In this document: positions 29,480 through 37,092 of the stretch, in pieces
How the letters are laid out: each line of letters starts with the position of its first letter
How positions within the stretch are numbered: position 1 is the first letter of the stretch
From: Sphaerisporangium melleum
GTDB taxonomy: Bacteria > Actinomycetota > Actinomycetes > Streptosporangiales > Streptosporangiaceae
Length of the DNA stretch: 56,397 nt
Assembly (NCBI RefSeq): GCF_014646695.1
Contig: NZ_BMNT01000037.1
Coordinates: 42,324 to 98,720 of the forward strand
Reading direction: 5' to 3'
The notes under the pieces: generated by a model
The model's input: the letters and a program-made list of their open reading frames with translations, nothing else
Databases searched by the model: none
Told to the model about the DNA's origin: nothing
Position numbers and translations under genes: made by a program

Positions 29480-31021
29480 ATGGCGGATTCAGGCACCCCC
29501 GGACTTATCGTCGCCGGACGCTATCGACTGGTGGAGCCGCTCGGACAGGGCGGCATGGGAGTCGTATGGCGGGCCGTGGACGAGTTGCTCCGGCGGGAGG
29601 TGGCCGTCAAGGAGCTGCTCGGCGCGGCGGAGCTGACCCGGCCCCAGCGGGAGTTGTTCACCACGCGTATCTTCCGCGAGGCCAGGGCGGCCGGACGGCT
29701 GAGCCATCCGGGGGTCGCCACCGTCTACGACGTCTTCGAAGAGGGCGGGTGTCCGTGGATCGTCATGCGGCTGGTGCCCTCGCGGACGCTGGGCGCGATC
29801 GTGCGCGAGGACGGTCCGCTGCCGCCGCGCCGGGTGGCCGAGATCGGCCTGCAGATTCTGGCGGCGCTGGAGGCGGCGCACGGGGCGGGAGTGCTCCATC
29901 GGGACGTCAAGCCGGACAACGTGCTGATCGGCGCGGACGGCAACGCGGTGCTGACGGATTTCGGGATCGCGACCTTGGAGGAGGACGCGCCGGTGACGCG
30001 GACCGGCGCGCTGGTGGGGACGCCGGCGTTCGTCGCTCCTGAGCGGGCGCTGGGCGGGCGTGCGGAGCGGGCGTCCGATCTGTGGTCGCTGGGGGTGACG
30101 CTGTACTTCGCGGTGCAGGGGGAGTCGCCGTTCGAGCGGGGGCACATGCTGGCGACGCTGGGTGCGGTGGTGTACCAGGAGCCGGAGCCGTGCCGGGCGG
30201 CCGGTGCGCTGGCGCAGGTGATCGAGGGTCTGCTGGTGAAGGATCCTGCGGGGCGGATGGCGGCTGCGGAGGTGGGGCGGCTGCTGGCGGATGTGGCGGT
30301 GGGCGCGGAGAGGTCCGGGCCGGCTGCGTGGTTCTGGACGCAAGGCCGGGAGCCGGCGGTGGGGGGTGTGGTGTCACCGGCCGGGGACGCCGACACACGG
30401 GCGGTGCGGGATGTCGCGGTGGCGGATGGGCGTGTCGTACGGGAGAAGGGCGCGGGCGTGCGGGGGGCGGAGACGACGTGGTCGTGGTCGTTGCCGCTCG
30501 CGCCGCGGCGTCTGTTCGTCGCGGCGGGTGCGACGTTGCTGATGGGCGGGCTTGCGGTGGGCGGTCTGGCCGTTTCGTGGCCGGGGAGCGATCGGGTGGC
30601 GGAGGGACCGGCTCGGGTGCTGGTGACGGTGCTGCAGACCCAGGGGGGTGGCGAGCCGGAGGACGGGCCGGTCACCGCTGATCCGGTGGAGCGGCGGGTC
30701 ACGGAGGCGGTCGGGGCTTCTGGTTCGGGTCGGGGGAGTGCGGGTGAGGCGAAGCTCAAGGCCGGTGACGGGTCGCGAAGCTCGGGGAACTCGCGAAGCT
30801 CGGGGAAGGGGAAGGGCGCGGAGGGCGGGGCGTCCGGGAAGGGCAAGGGGCCCGGGGCCAAGGGGAACGGCAAGGGGAACGGTCAGGGGAAGGGCATCGA
30901 TAACGGGAAGGGGCAGGGGAACGCTGCGAAGGGCAAGGGGGCGGCGCGTAAGGCGGCGCACCCGGCGGGCCCTGCCGGCGGGGGGGCGCTGGAACACCCC
31001 GGCAAAGGGCCTCGGGGCTGA
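29480..31021 (+). CDS. membrane Ser/Thr protein kinase (PknB-like) with Gly/Lys-rich tail
   Basis: A 513-residue kinase. The catalytic domain (about 13-275) has the glycine loop LGQGGMGVVW, Lys44, HRDVKPDN (Asp142, Asn147), DFG (Asp160) and APE. A juxtamembrane stretch leads to one membrane helix (about 345-367). The outer part has no PASTA or other fold. It is a low-complexity tail in which GKGK, GNGKGN and GKGQGN units repeat over about 80 residues. ATG 29480 is chosen over 29447 because the kinase fold starts at once. It may respond to envelope signals through the basic tail and lies upstream of cell-wall genes. Confidence 0.92.
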   Translation: MADSGTPGLIVAGRYRLVEPLGQGGMGVVWRAVDELLRREVAVKELLGAAELTRPQRELFTTRIFREARAAGRLSHPGVATVYDVFEEGGCPWIVMRLVPSRTLGAIVREDGPLPPRRVAEIGLQILAALEAAHGAGVLHRDVKPDNVLIGADGNAVLTDFGIATLEEDAPVTRTGALVGTPAFVAPERALGGRAERASDLWSLGVTLYFAVQGESPFERGHMLATLGAVVYQEPEPCRAAGALAQVIEGLLVKDPAGRMAAAEVGRLLADVAVGAERSGPAAWFWTQGREPAVGGVVSPAGDADTRAVRDVAVADGRVVREKGAGVRGAETTWSWSLPLAPRRLFVAAGATLLMGGLAVGGLAVSWPGSDRVAEGPARVLVTVLQTQGGGEPEDGPVTADPVERRVTEAVGASGSGRGSAGEAKLKAGDGSRSSGNSRSSGKGKGAEGGASGKGKGPGAKGNGKGNGQGKGIDNGKGQGNAAKGKGAARKAAHPAGPAGGGALEHPGKGPRG

Positions 31022-31403
31022 GGGGGCAGCCGGAGATCGAGGTCACCCCCCACCTCCAGAACCGGCGCCGATCACCCTGACGATCAGCCGTCAGGACGTG
31101 ATCCCTTTCTGGCGTGTTCCGGCGGCCCTTGCTGAGGGGCGATTCGCAAGTTGGCGGCGTCGTGCCGGCCACCTCTGCGGGGCTTGGCCGTGATCTTGGC
31201 CGATCGGACGGCATGGGCACGGGTTCGGCCGTGCGTCGCCGCGGGCCGAGCGGTACCCCGCGGGTGGGCTTCGGCCGGGAAGTGGACAGCGAATGGCCTG
31301 GTGATCGGTCAGGGGAAGAGCCGACGCTCGGCAGGCCGGTGCCGCGGCGGTGAAGGCCGTGCCGCGGGCCGTGCCGTCCTGGTGTCGCTGAGGAAGGCTG
31401 ATC
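31022..31403. other. gene-free region between kinase and ddl
   Basis: No supported gene. Contains the small perfect hairpin at 31076-31095 and, near the right end, AGGAAGG serving the ddl start. Nothing else stands out. Confidence 0.5.
31076..31095 (+). terminator. candidate hairpin terminator after the kinase gene
   Basis: CCTGACG and CGTCAGG form a perfect 7-bp stem with a 6-nt loop, 55 nt after the kinase stop. Confidence 0.4.
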
Positions 31404-32360
31404 GTGACCGAACGCGTGCGCGTCGCCGTGCTGGCGGGTGGGCCGTCCCCCGAGCATGAGGTGTCGCTGCAGTCGTCGCAGGCTGTGCTGGATGCTCTGC
31501 CGAAGGATCTGTACGAGCCCGTCACCGTCATCATCGACCGGCAGGGCAGGTGGCCGGTGGAGCTGCGGCGCGGCTTGGTGGATGTGGTGTTTCCCGTGCT
31601 GCACGGGCCGTTCGGCGAGGACGGCGTGGTTCAGGGTCACCTGGAGACGCTGGGCATCCCGTACGTGGGGTGCGGCGTGCTGGCCTCGGCTGTGGCCATG
31701 AACAAGGTCGCGATGCGGCGGATGTTCCTGGCGGAGGACGTTCCGGTCACCCCGTATGTGTGGTTCACCGGACATGATTGGCGCGGCACCGTCGACCACT
31801 GGGGTCTGGTGAAGTCGCTCGACTGGCCGATGTACGTCAAGCCGGCCGGCATGGGGTCCTCGATCGGTATCTCACGGGTCACCTCCATGGAGGAGTTGCG
31901 TGCGGGTGTCGATCTGGCGCTGTCCTACGACCGGGTGGTCGTGGTCGAGCAGGAGGTGAGGGCGCGCGAGGTCATTTGTGGGGTGCTCGGGGGCTTTGAC
32001 ACTCCGGATGTGTCGGTGCCCGGTGAGCTCATCGTGCCGGGGGACTGGCTGGACTATGAGGCCAAGTACCTCAGCCGGGTGGAGATCGCCATGATCCCTG
32101 CGGCGTTGCCGGAACGGGTGGCCGAGGAGGTGCGCGAGCTGGCGTTGCGCGCGTTCCGGGCGATCGGCGGCTATGGCCTGTCCCGTGTCGACTTCCTCTA
32201 TGAGGAGGACGCGGGGCGTCTGTACGTGCTGGAGATCAACACCATGCCGGGGTTCACCTCTCGTTCGGTCTATGCCAGGGCGTGGGGTGCGAGTGGTGTC
32301 CCGTACCCGGAGCTGCTGCGCCGTCTGATCGATCTCGCGTTCGCCAGGAGTGGCTCGTGA
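31404..32360 (+). CDS. ddl: D-alanine--D-alanine ligase (second-copy type)
   Basis: A 318-residue ATP-grasp ligase making the D-Ala-D-Ala dipeptide for peptidoglycan. SPEHEVSLQS carries the substrate Glu (Glu19), GMGSSIGISRV the Ser (Ser152), and the omega-loop reads WLDYEAKYLS. Lys221-Tyr222 there match Lys215-Tyr216 of Escherichia coli DdlB, the residues that favour D-Ala over D-lactate; VanA-type enzymes differ. The DdlB Tyr210 position is Leu. VLEINTMPGFTS closes the metal site. GTG start follows AGGAAGG. It overlaps a murF-like gene, a pair outside any division cluster and so probably an extra copy. Confidence 0.93.
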   Translation: MTERVRVAVLAGGPSPEHEVSLQSSQAVLDALPKDLYEPVTVIIDRQGRWPVELRRGLVDVVFPVLHGPFGEDGVVQGHLETLGIPYVGCGVLASAVAMNKVAMRRMFLAEDVPVTPYVWFTGHDWRGTVDHWGLVKSLDWPMYVKPAGMGSSIGISRVTSMEELRAGVDLALSYDRVVVVEQEVRAREVICGVLGGFDTPDVSVPGELIVPGDWLDYEAKYLSRVEIAMIPAALPERVAEEVRELALRAFRAIGGYGLSRVDFLYEEDAGRLYVLEINTMPGFTSRSVYARAWGASGVPYPELLRRLIDLAFARSGS

Positions 32361-33745
32361 TTCCCATGACGTTGGCCGAGATCGCGCGGGTGGTGGGTGC
32401 GAGGCTGTGTGATGTGCCCGATCCGCGGGTGCTGGTGACGGCGCCTTCGGCGGTCGATTCCCGTGAGGTGGTGCCTGGTGGGCTGTTCGCCGCGACGGCG
32501 GGGGCGCGGGTCGACGGGCATGACTACGCGGCGGCTGCCGTCGCGGGCGGCGCCGTGGCCGTGCTGGCCGCGCGGCCGGTCGGTGTGCCCGCGCTGGTGG
32601 TGGAGGACGTCGAGGTCGCGATCGGGGTGCTGGCCCGGCATCTACTCGGGCGCGTCAGCCCGACCGTGGTCGGTCTGACCGGTTCGGTGGGCAAGACCAC
32701 GACCAAGGATCTGCTGGCCCAGGTGCTGGAACGGCATGCCGCGACGGTGGCCACCGACAGGTCGTTCAACAACGAGCTCGGGCTGCCGCTCACCGTGCTG
32801 CGTGCCGATGCCGCCACCCGTTATCTGGTGCTGGAGATGGGGGCGGGCCGGAAGGGTGATCTGAGGTATCTGACGGGGCTGGCGCCGCCGCGGGTGGGGC
32901 TGGTGCTCAATGTCGGCACCGCGCATGTGGAGCGGATGGGGGGTGGGCCGGCCGATGTGGCGGAGGCGAAGGGGGAGTTGGTCGAGGCGCTGCCGGTGGA
33001 CGGGTTCGCGCTGCTCAATGCCGACGATCGGTATGTCAGGGGCATGGCGGGGCGTACCAGGGCTCAGGTGGTGTGGTACGGCAGGTCGGCGGGGGATGCG
33101 CAGGTGCGGGCCGAGGATGTGCGGATGGTCGAGGGGGCGCGGGCGGCGTTCGCGTTGGTGACGCCGGGTGGGCGGGCTCCGGTGGAGCTTGGCCTGGTGG
33201 GTGAGCATCAGGTGGGCAATGCCGTGGCCGCCGCCGCGGTGGCGACCGTGCTGGGTCTGGGGGTCGCCGAGATCGCCGAGGGGTTGTCCGCCGCGCGGCG
33301 GCGGTCCGGCGGGCGGTTGGAGGTGGTTGATCGGGTTGACGGGGTGACGGTCGTCAACGACGCCTACAACGCCAGTCCGGAGTCGATGCGGGCCGGGCTG
33401 CGGGCGGTGAAGGCTCTGGCGGGTGTTCGTCGTACGGTCGCGGTGCTCGGTGCGATGGGGCAGCAGGCGGACGCTTCGCGTGCCCGGCATGTGGAGGTGG
33501 GGCGGCTGGTGGCCGAGTTGGGGTTCGATGTGCTGATCGCGGTGGGGGAGGGGGATCCGGTGGCGATGGCGCGGGCTGCGGAGTCGTCGGGGGCGGGGGT
33601 GGCCGTCCATGCCGTGGAGGATGTGGCGGGGGCGCTCGGTTTGGCCGCCGCGCTGCTGGAGGCGGGGGATGTGGTGTTCGTCAAGGCGTCCAGCGAGGTC
33701 GGGCTGGGTGCCGTGGCCCGTGCGCTGGCCGCGCCGCCGGGGTGA
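32357..33745 (+). CDS. murF: MurF-like UDP-MurNAc-tripeptide--D-Ala-D-Ala ligase
   Basis: A 462-residue Mur ligase that joins the Ddl product to UDP-MurNAc-tripeptide. Domain 1 is short (SREVVPGGLFAATAG). The central ATPase has the P-loop GLTGSVGKTTTKD (about 107-118), FNNELGLPLTVL, and the NVGTAHVERM metal site. The C-terminal part has NDAYNASPESM. GTG 32357 overlaps the ddl stop as GTGA with AGGAG 6 nt upstream, so the two are coupled and their products act in sequence. An extra MurF could build altered precursors or raise flux under envelope stress. Confidence 0.93.
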   Translation: MIPMTLAEIARVVGARLCDVPDPRVLVTAPSAVDSREVVPGGLFAATAGARVDGHDYAAAAVAGGAVAVLAARPVGVPALVVEDVEVAIGVLARHLLGRVSPTVVGLTGSVGKTTTKDLLAQVLERHAATVATDRSFNNELGLPLTVLRADAATRYLVLEMGAGRKGDLRYLTGLAPPRVGLVLNVGTAHVERMGGGPADVAEAKGELVEALPVDGFALLNADDRYVRGMAGRTRAQVVWYGRSAGDAQVRAEDVRMVEGARAAFALVTPGGRAPVELGLVGEHQVGNAVAAAAVATVLGLGVAEIAEGLSAARRRSGGRLEVVDRVDGVTVVNDAYNASPESMRAGLRAVKALAGVRRTVAVLGAMGQQADASRARHVEVGRLVAELGFDVLIAVGEGDPVAMARAAESSGAGVAVHAVEDVAGALGLAAALLEAGDVVFVKASSEVGLGAVARALAAPPG

Positions 33746-33785
33746 GCGAGGCGGGCGGTGTCGTGGAGGCGGTGCCGGAAGGGTG

Positions 33786-33818
33786 GGTGGTGGTTCACGC
33801 TCGGCGCGGACCACCACC
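33786..33818. terminator. hairpin terminator between convergent genes
   Basis: GGTGGTGGT and ACCACCACC form a perfect 9-bp stem with a 15-nt loop, 40 nt after murF and before the end of the monooxygenase gene. Confidence 0.55.
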
Positions 33819-33882
33819 GGGTGCACGGCTGGGTCTGTGCGGGGACCGCCTGCGTACATAGGGGGAGTCGGCGGTCGCGGCT

Positions 33883-35445
33883 TCAGATGTGGGCGGGTTC
33901 GATGGCTCCGAACCACCGCTGCAGGGCTGCGCGGAGTGTTTCGATCTCTGTGGGGGTGGGCCGGGGTGATGCGGACGCCCAGGCCACGTAGCCGTCCGGT
34001 CGCAGGAGCAGGGCGGTGGGTGCGGGGGTGTGGGAGCGCGCCGTGACGATGTCGACCTGGTCGTGCCGCAGGGCGAGGGTCTCGGCCAGTGATGCCTCTT
34101 CGGTCAGGTCGAGCAGCAGGGGGCGTGCGTTTCTGGTCAGCTCGGCCGTCCGGACCGGTCCGGACGGGGTGTGCAGGTCCATGTCGGGGGCGAATCGGCC
34201 GGTCAGCGGGTGGGTGTCGTGTTCGCCCATGTCGTAGCGGACGTCGGTGCCGGCGATGAGGTCGGCGAGGCGTTGTACGGTGCTGTGGTCGTGGAGCAGT
34301 TCGGTGAACACCTGGCGTAGTCCGGTGACGTCGCTGCCGGGGGCGATGAGGGCCGCTTGAGCCTGCGCGTTCAGCACCATGCGCTGGGCGGCCGATCGTC
34401 GTTCTGTCTCGTAGCTGTCCAGCAGCCCGGGTGGGGCGCTTCCCCGGATCTCGGCGGCGAGTTTCCAGCCGAGGTTGACCGCGTCCTGCAGGCCGAGGTT
34501 GAGCCCTGGGCCGCCTCCGGTGGCGGCGTAGACGTGGGCGGCGTCGCCGATCAGGAACACCCGGCGGTCGGTGAACCGTTCGGCGATGCGGGTGTTGCCG
34601 CCGGTGAGCCGGCGCAGCACGTGTGGTCCGGTGCCGTTGGGCGGATCGAGGGGCACCTCGACGCCGAGTACGCGGTGGATGCTTCCGCGCAGCTCTTCCA
34701 GGGTCATGGGGGCGTCGGTCGCGGGTCTGTCCCATTCGGTGGTGCTGATCAGGGGTGGGTGGCCGGGCATCGGCGCGTAGGAGAAGCCGCCGTGTTCGGT
34801 GCGGTGGGGCAGGAAGGGGAGAACGGCGCCGTGGCCGGGCACGTTGAGTGCGCCGGTCGTGGGGTCGATCCATTGGGCCGGGACCGTCGCGTGGGCTGAG
34901 CAGACGGTCATCCGGTCGTAGGTGATGCCGGGGAATGCGATGCCGGACAGCTTGCGTGTGGTGCTGTGGGCTCCGTCCGCGCCGATGAGGTAGCGGGCTC
35001 GCAAGCGGTAGGTCTGGTCTGGGCTCGCGATGTCGATGGTCACCGCGTCGTCGTCTTGTGACAGGCCGATGAGTTTGTGTCCCCGGCGGATCTCCACGCC
35101 CAGTTCGATGGCGCGCTCCTGCAGGACCTGCACGATGTGTCGCTGTGGCACCGGCAGGGTGTGGACGGGGCTTTCGTGCAGCAGGCTCAGGTCCAGGCCC
35201 ATCGCGCCGAACATGAAGTATCGGGTGTTCGGCTGGGGAGGGTGCGGGTTGCCGGTGAGCCGTTCGTGCAGTCCGCGGTGGTCGAGGATTTTCACGACTT
35301 GGCCGAGCAGTCCGTTGGCTTTGGGTTCTTCGCTGGGCTCGGTGAGCCGTTCGAGCACGATCGGCCGGGCTCCTGCCAGGCTCAGTTCGCAGGCCAGCAT
35401 GAGCCCGTTGGGGCCGCCGCCGGCGATGACGACGTCTGTGATCAC
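33883..35445 (-). CDS. FAD-dependent aromatic monooxygenase (antibiotic-monooxygenase type)
   Basis: A 520-residue class A flavoprotein hydroxylase. The FAD-binding Rossmann motif is VVIAGGGPNGLMLACELSLAG, the NADPH/FAD DG-type motif is YLIGADGAHSTTRK, and the second FAD contact is VFLIGDAAHVYAATGGGPGLN. The C-terminal thioredoxin-like domain ends with LLRPDGYVAW. It belongs to the PheA/TfdB-like group that includes rifampicin and tetracycline monooxygenases as well as polyketide tailoring enzymes. GTG 35445 has GAGGAG just upstream. It is divergent from a TetR gene with paired palindromes, as in drug-inducible inactivation systems. Confidence 0.9.
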   Translation of the reverse strand: MITDVVIAGGGPNGLMLACELSLAGARPIVLERLTEPSEEPKANGLLGQVVKILDHRGLHERLTGNPHPPQPNTRYFMFGAMGLDLSLLHESPVHTLPVPQRHIVQVLQERAIELGVEIRRGHKLIGLSQDDDAVTIDIASPDQTYRLRARYLIGADGAHSTTRKLSGIAFPGITYDRMTVCSAHATVPAQWIDPTTGALNVPGHGAVLPFLPHRTEHGGFSYAPMPGHPPLISTTEWDRPATDAPMTLEELRGSIHRVLGVEVPLDPPNGTGPHVLRRLTGGNTRIAERFTDRRVFLIGDAAHVYAATGGGPGLNLGLQDAVNLGWKLAAEIRGSAPPGLLDSYETERRSAAQRMVLNAQAQAALIAPGSDVTGLRQVFTELLHDHSTVQRLADLIAGTDVRYDMGEHDTHPLTGRFAPDMDLHTPSGPVRTAELTRNARPLLLDLTEEASLAETLALRHDQVDIVTARSHTPAPTALLLRPDGYVAWASASPRPTPTEIETLRAALQRWFGAIEPAHI

Positions 35446-35537
35446 GTGTTCTCCTCGGCTCCTACGGAAATGGGGTGGGACCGGTGGGTCGTGTGGTTCT
35501 TCTTGCCAACCGGTGTGGGTAAGGCTAAGCAGAAATC

Positions 35538-35565
35538 TGCGTGCGCGCAAACTTGCGTGCACGCA
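35538..35565. promoter_or_regulatory. two tandem palindromic operators
   Basis: TGCGTGCGCGCA (35538-35549) and TGCGTGCACGCA (35554-35565, perfect palindrome) have centres 16 bp apart. They lie just upstream of the TetR -10 and between the divergent genes. Confidence 0.8.
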
Positions 35566-35572
35566 GTTGGAC

Positions 35573-35578
35573 TATGCT
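35573..35578 (+). promoter_or_regulatory. -10 element of a leaderless promoter
   Basis: TATGCT sits at -12 to -7 from the GTG of the TetR gene at 35585, and no ribosome-binding site is present. Confidence 0.55.
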
Positions 35579-35584
35579 GAGACC

Positions 35585-36214
35585 GTGACGACGAGACGGA
35601 CGGGGCTGCGCGAGCAGAAGAAGCAGGCCACCCGGGAGGCATTGCGCGCGGCGGCCCTGCGGCTGGCTCTGGAACGTGGACCGGACAACGTGCGCGTCGA
35701 TGACATCGCCGAGGCCGCCGGCGTCTCACCGAGGACGTACAACAACTACTTCTCCAGCCGCGAGCAGGCGATCGTCGCCGCCGTCGCCGGGGAGCGAGAG
35801 GCTCGGGTCGCGGCGGCGGTGGCCGACCGGCCCGACGGCGTGGGCCTCGCCGACGCCGTCATCGAGGCCATCGTGGATCAGTACACCGCCTCGGACGCCC
35901 CGGGCGCGGACGCGCTGCTGCTGATCACCACCCGCCCCGCGCTGCGTGAGGCGTTCGTCGGCACCACCACCGCCATCGAGCATCCCCTCACCGAGGCCAT
36001 CGCCGGGCGTCTCGGCGATGGCGACCCGCACACCGCACGGGTGCTCGCGGCGAGCGTGGCCGCCGCGGTCCGCGTGGCGCTCGAGCAGTGGCTGCAGACG
36101 ACCGTCTCGACCTGCACGGCCGGCGGGCTGGTCGTGCCGTCCGGCTCGCTACCGGACCTCCTGCGCGCCACGCTCGCGCCCCTGAGACCCGCGCTCGACG
36201 CCGCGGAGCAGTGA
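35585..36214 (+). CDS. TetR-family transcriptional regulator
   Basis: A 209-residue regulator. The helix-turn-helix (about 8-58) is LREQKKQATREALRAAALRL, VRVDDIAEAAGVSPRTYNNY and FSSREQAIVAA. The C-terminal domain has ALEQWLQTTVSTCTAG. GTG 35585 is the likely start, by position of the HTH and the leaderless promoter. It should repress the divergent FAD monooxygenase gene and itself. Confidence 0.92.
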   Translation: MTTRRTGLREQKKQATREALRAAALRLALERGPDNVRVDDIAEAAGVSPRTYNNYFSSREQAIVAAVAGEREARVAAAVADRPDGVGLADAVIEAIVDQYTASDAPGADALLLITTRPALREAFVGTTTAIEHPLTEAIAGRLGDGDPHTARVLAASVAAAVRVALEQWLQTTVSTCTAGGLVVPSGSLPDLLRATLAPLRPALDAAEQ

Positions 36215-36222
36215 GACTCCGC

Positions 36223-36242
36223 CACCGGCCTCCAGGCCGGTG
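36223..36242 (+). terminator. hairpin terminator
   Basis: CACCGGCC and GGCCGGTG pair perfectly around TCCA, 8 nt after the TetR stop. Confidence 0.6.
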
Positions 36243-36341
36243 AAGCCGCACCGCGCGGGCGGCGGATGGACGGCTTTTGGTCTGCTGAATGGGCAGGCAC
36301 TCCGTCTAGCCTGCCGGCACAGGTCGGCGAAACGGGGTTTC

Positions 36342-37034
36342 ATGCGCACTATCGGGCTCATCGGCGGGTTGAGCTGGGAGTCGACGGTGATCTACTACCA
36401 GATCATCAACCAGCGGGTACGCGAGCGGCTCGGCGGTAGCCATTCCGCCAACAGCCTCATCTGGTCGGTGGACTACACGACCGTCGAGGAGCTGATCTTC
36501 GCCGATCGCTGGGCGGAGGTGGGCGCGCTGCTGGCCGCCGCGGGCGGCAAGCTCGAGCGGCTCGGCGCCGAGCTGCTGCTGATCTGCAGCAACACCTTCA
36601 GCCGGGTGAACGAGGAGGTGGAGCGGGCTGTGGGCGTGCCCGTGCTGCACATCGCCGACGCCGTGGGCGCCGAGGTCCGGGCGCGGGGGATGCGCAAGGT
36701 GGGCCTGGTGGGCACCGCGTTCACCATGGAGCAGCCTTTCTACCGTGATCGGCTGGCCGCCCAGGGCCTGGAGGTCGTCGTTCCCCGGCGTGGGCAGCGG
36801 GAGCTGGTGCATCGGGTGATCTTCGAGGAGCTGGTGCGCGGGGTGTTGCGGGAGTCGTCCAGGGACGCCTACGCCGAGATCATCGGTGATCTGGCGGGTG
36901 AGGGTGCCGAGGGTGTCATCCTGGGCTGTACGGAGATCGAGTTGCTGATCGGTGCGAAGGACGCCGTCATCCCGGTGCTGCCGAGTGCTCGGCTGCACGC
37001 GGAGGCGGCGGCCGGTCTCGCGCTCGGCGGCTGA
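36342..37034 (+). CDS. aspartate/glutamate racemase family protein (YgeA/RacX-like)
   Basis: A 230-residue PLP-independent racemase. It starts MRTIGLIGGLSWEST; the two catalytic cysteines lie in LLICSNTFSRVNEEV (Cys84-region) and VILGCTEIELLI. The form C-x-NT with a spacer residue resembles Escherichia coli YgeA and Bacillus RacX, broad-specificity amino-acid racemases that make non-canonical D-amino acids. ATG 36342 lies after GGGG. Placed among peptidoglycan genes, it may supply D-amino acids that are built into or edit cell-wall peptides; that link is inferred. Confidence 0.9.
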   Translation: MRTIGLIGGLSWESTVIYYQIINQRVRERLGGSHSANSLIWSVDYTTVEELIFADRWAEVGALLAAAGGKLERLGAELLLICSNTFSRVNEEVERAVGVPVLHIADAVGAEVRARGMRKVGLVGTAFTMEQPFYRDRLAAQGLEVVVPRRGQRELVHRVIFEELVRGVLRESSRDAYAEIIGDLAGEGAEGVILGCTEIELLIGAKDAVIPVLPSARLHAEAAAGLALGG

Positions 37035-37092
37035 CCCCTGCGTCCGGTCACGCGGATCCCGTGCGGTGGCCGGGGTCGCGCTGAGCGTCCGC

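Noticed and set aside
31404-32360. The ligase as a VanA-type D-Ala-D-Lac ligase
   Set aside because: The omega-loop reads DYEAKY with Lys-Tyr as in normal D-Ala-D-Ala ligases, and no vanH or vanX genes are adjacent.
32642-34873. A 743-codon minus-strand frame across murF and the monooxygenase gene
   Set aside because: Arg/Pro/His-rich shadow frame with no motif, spanning two real genes in other frames.
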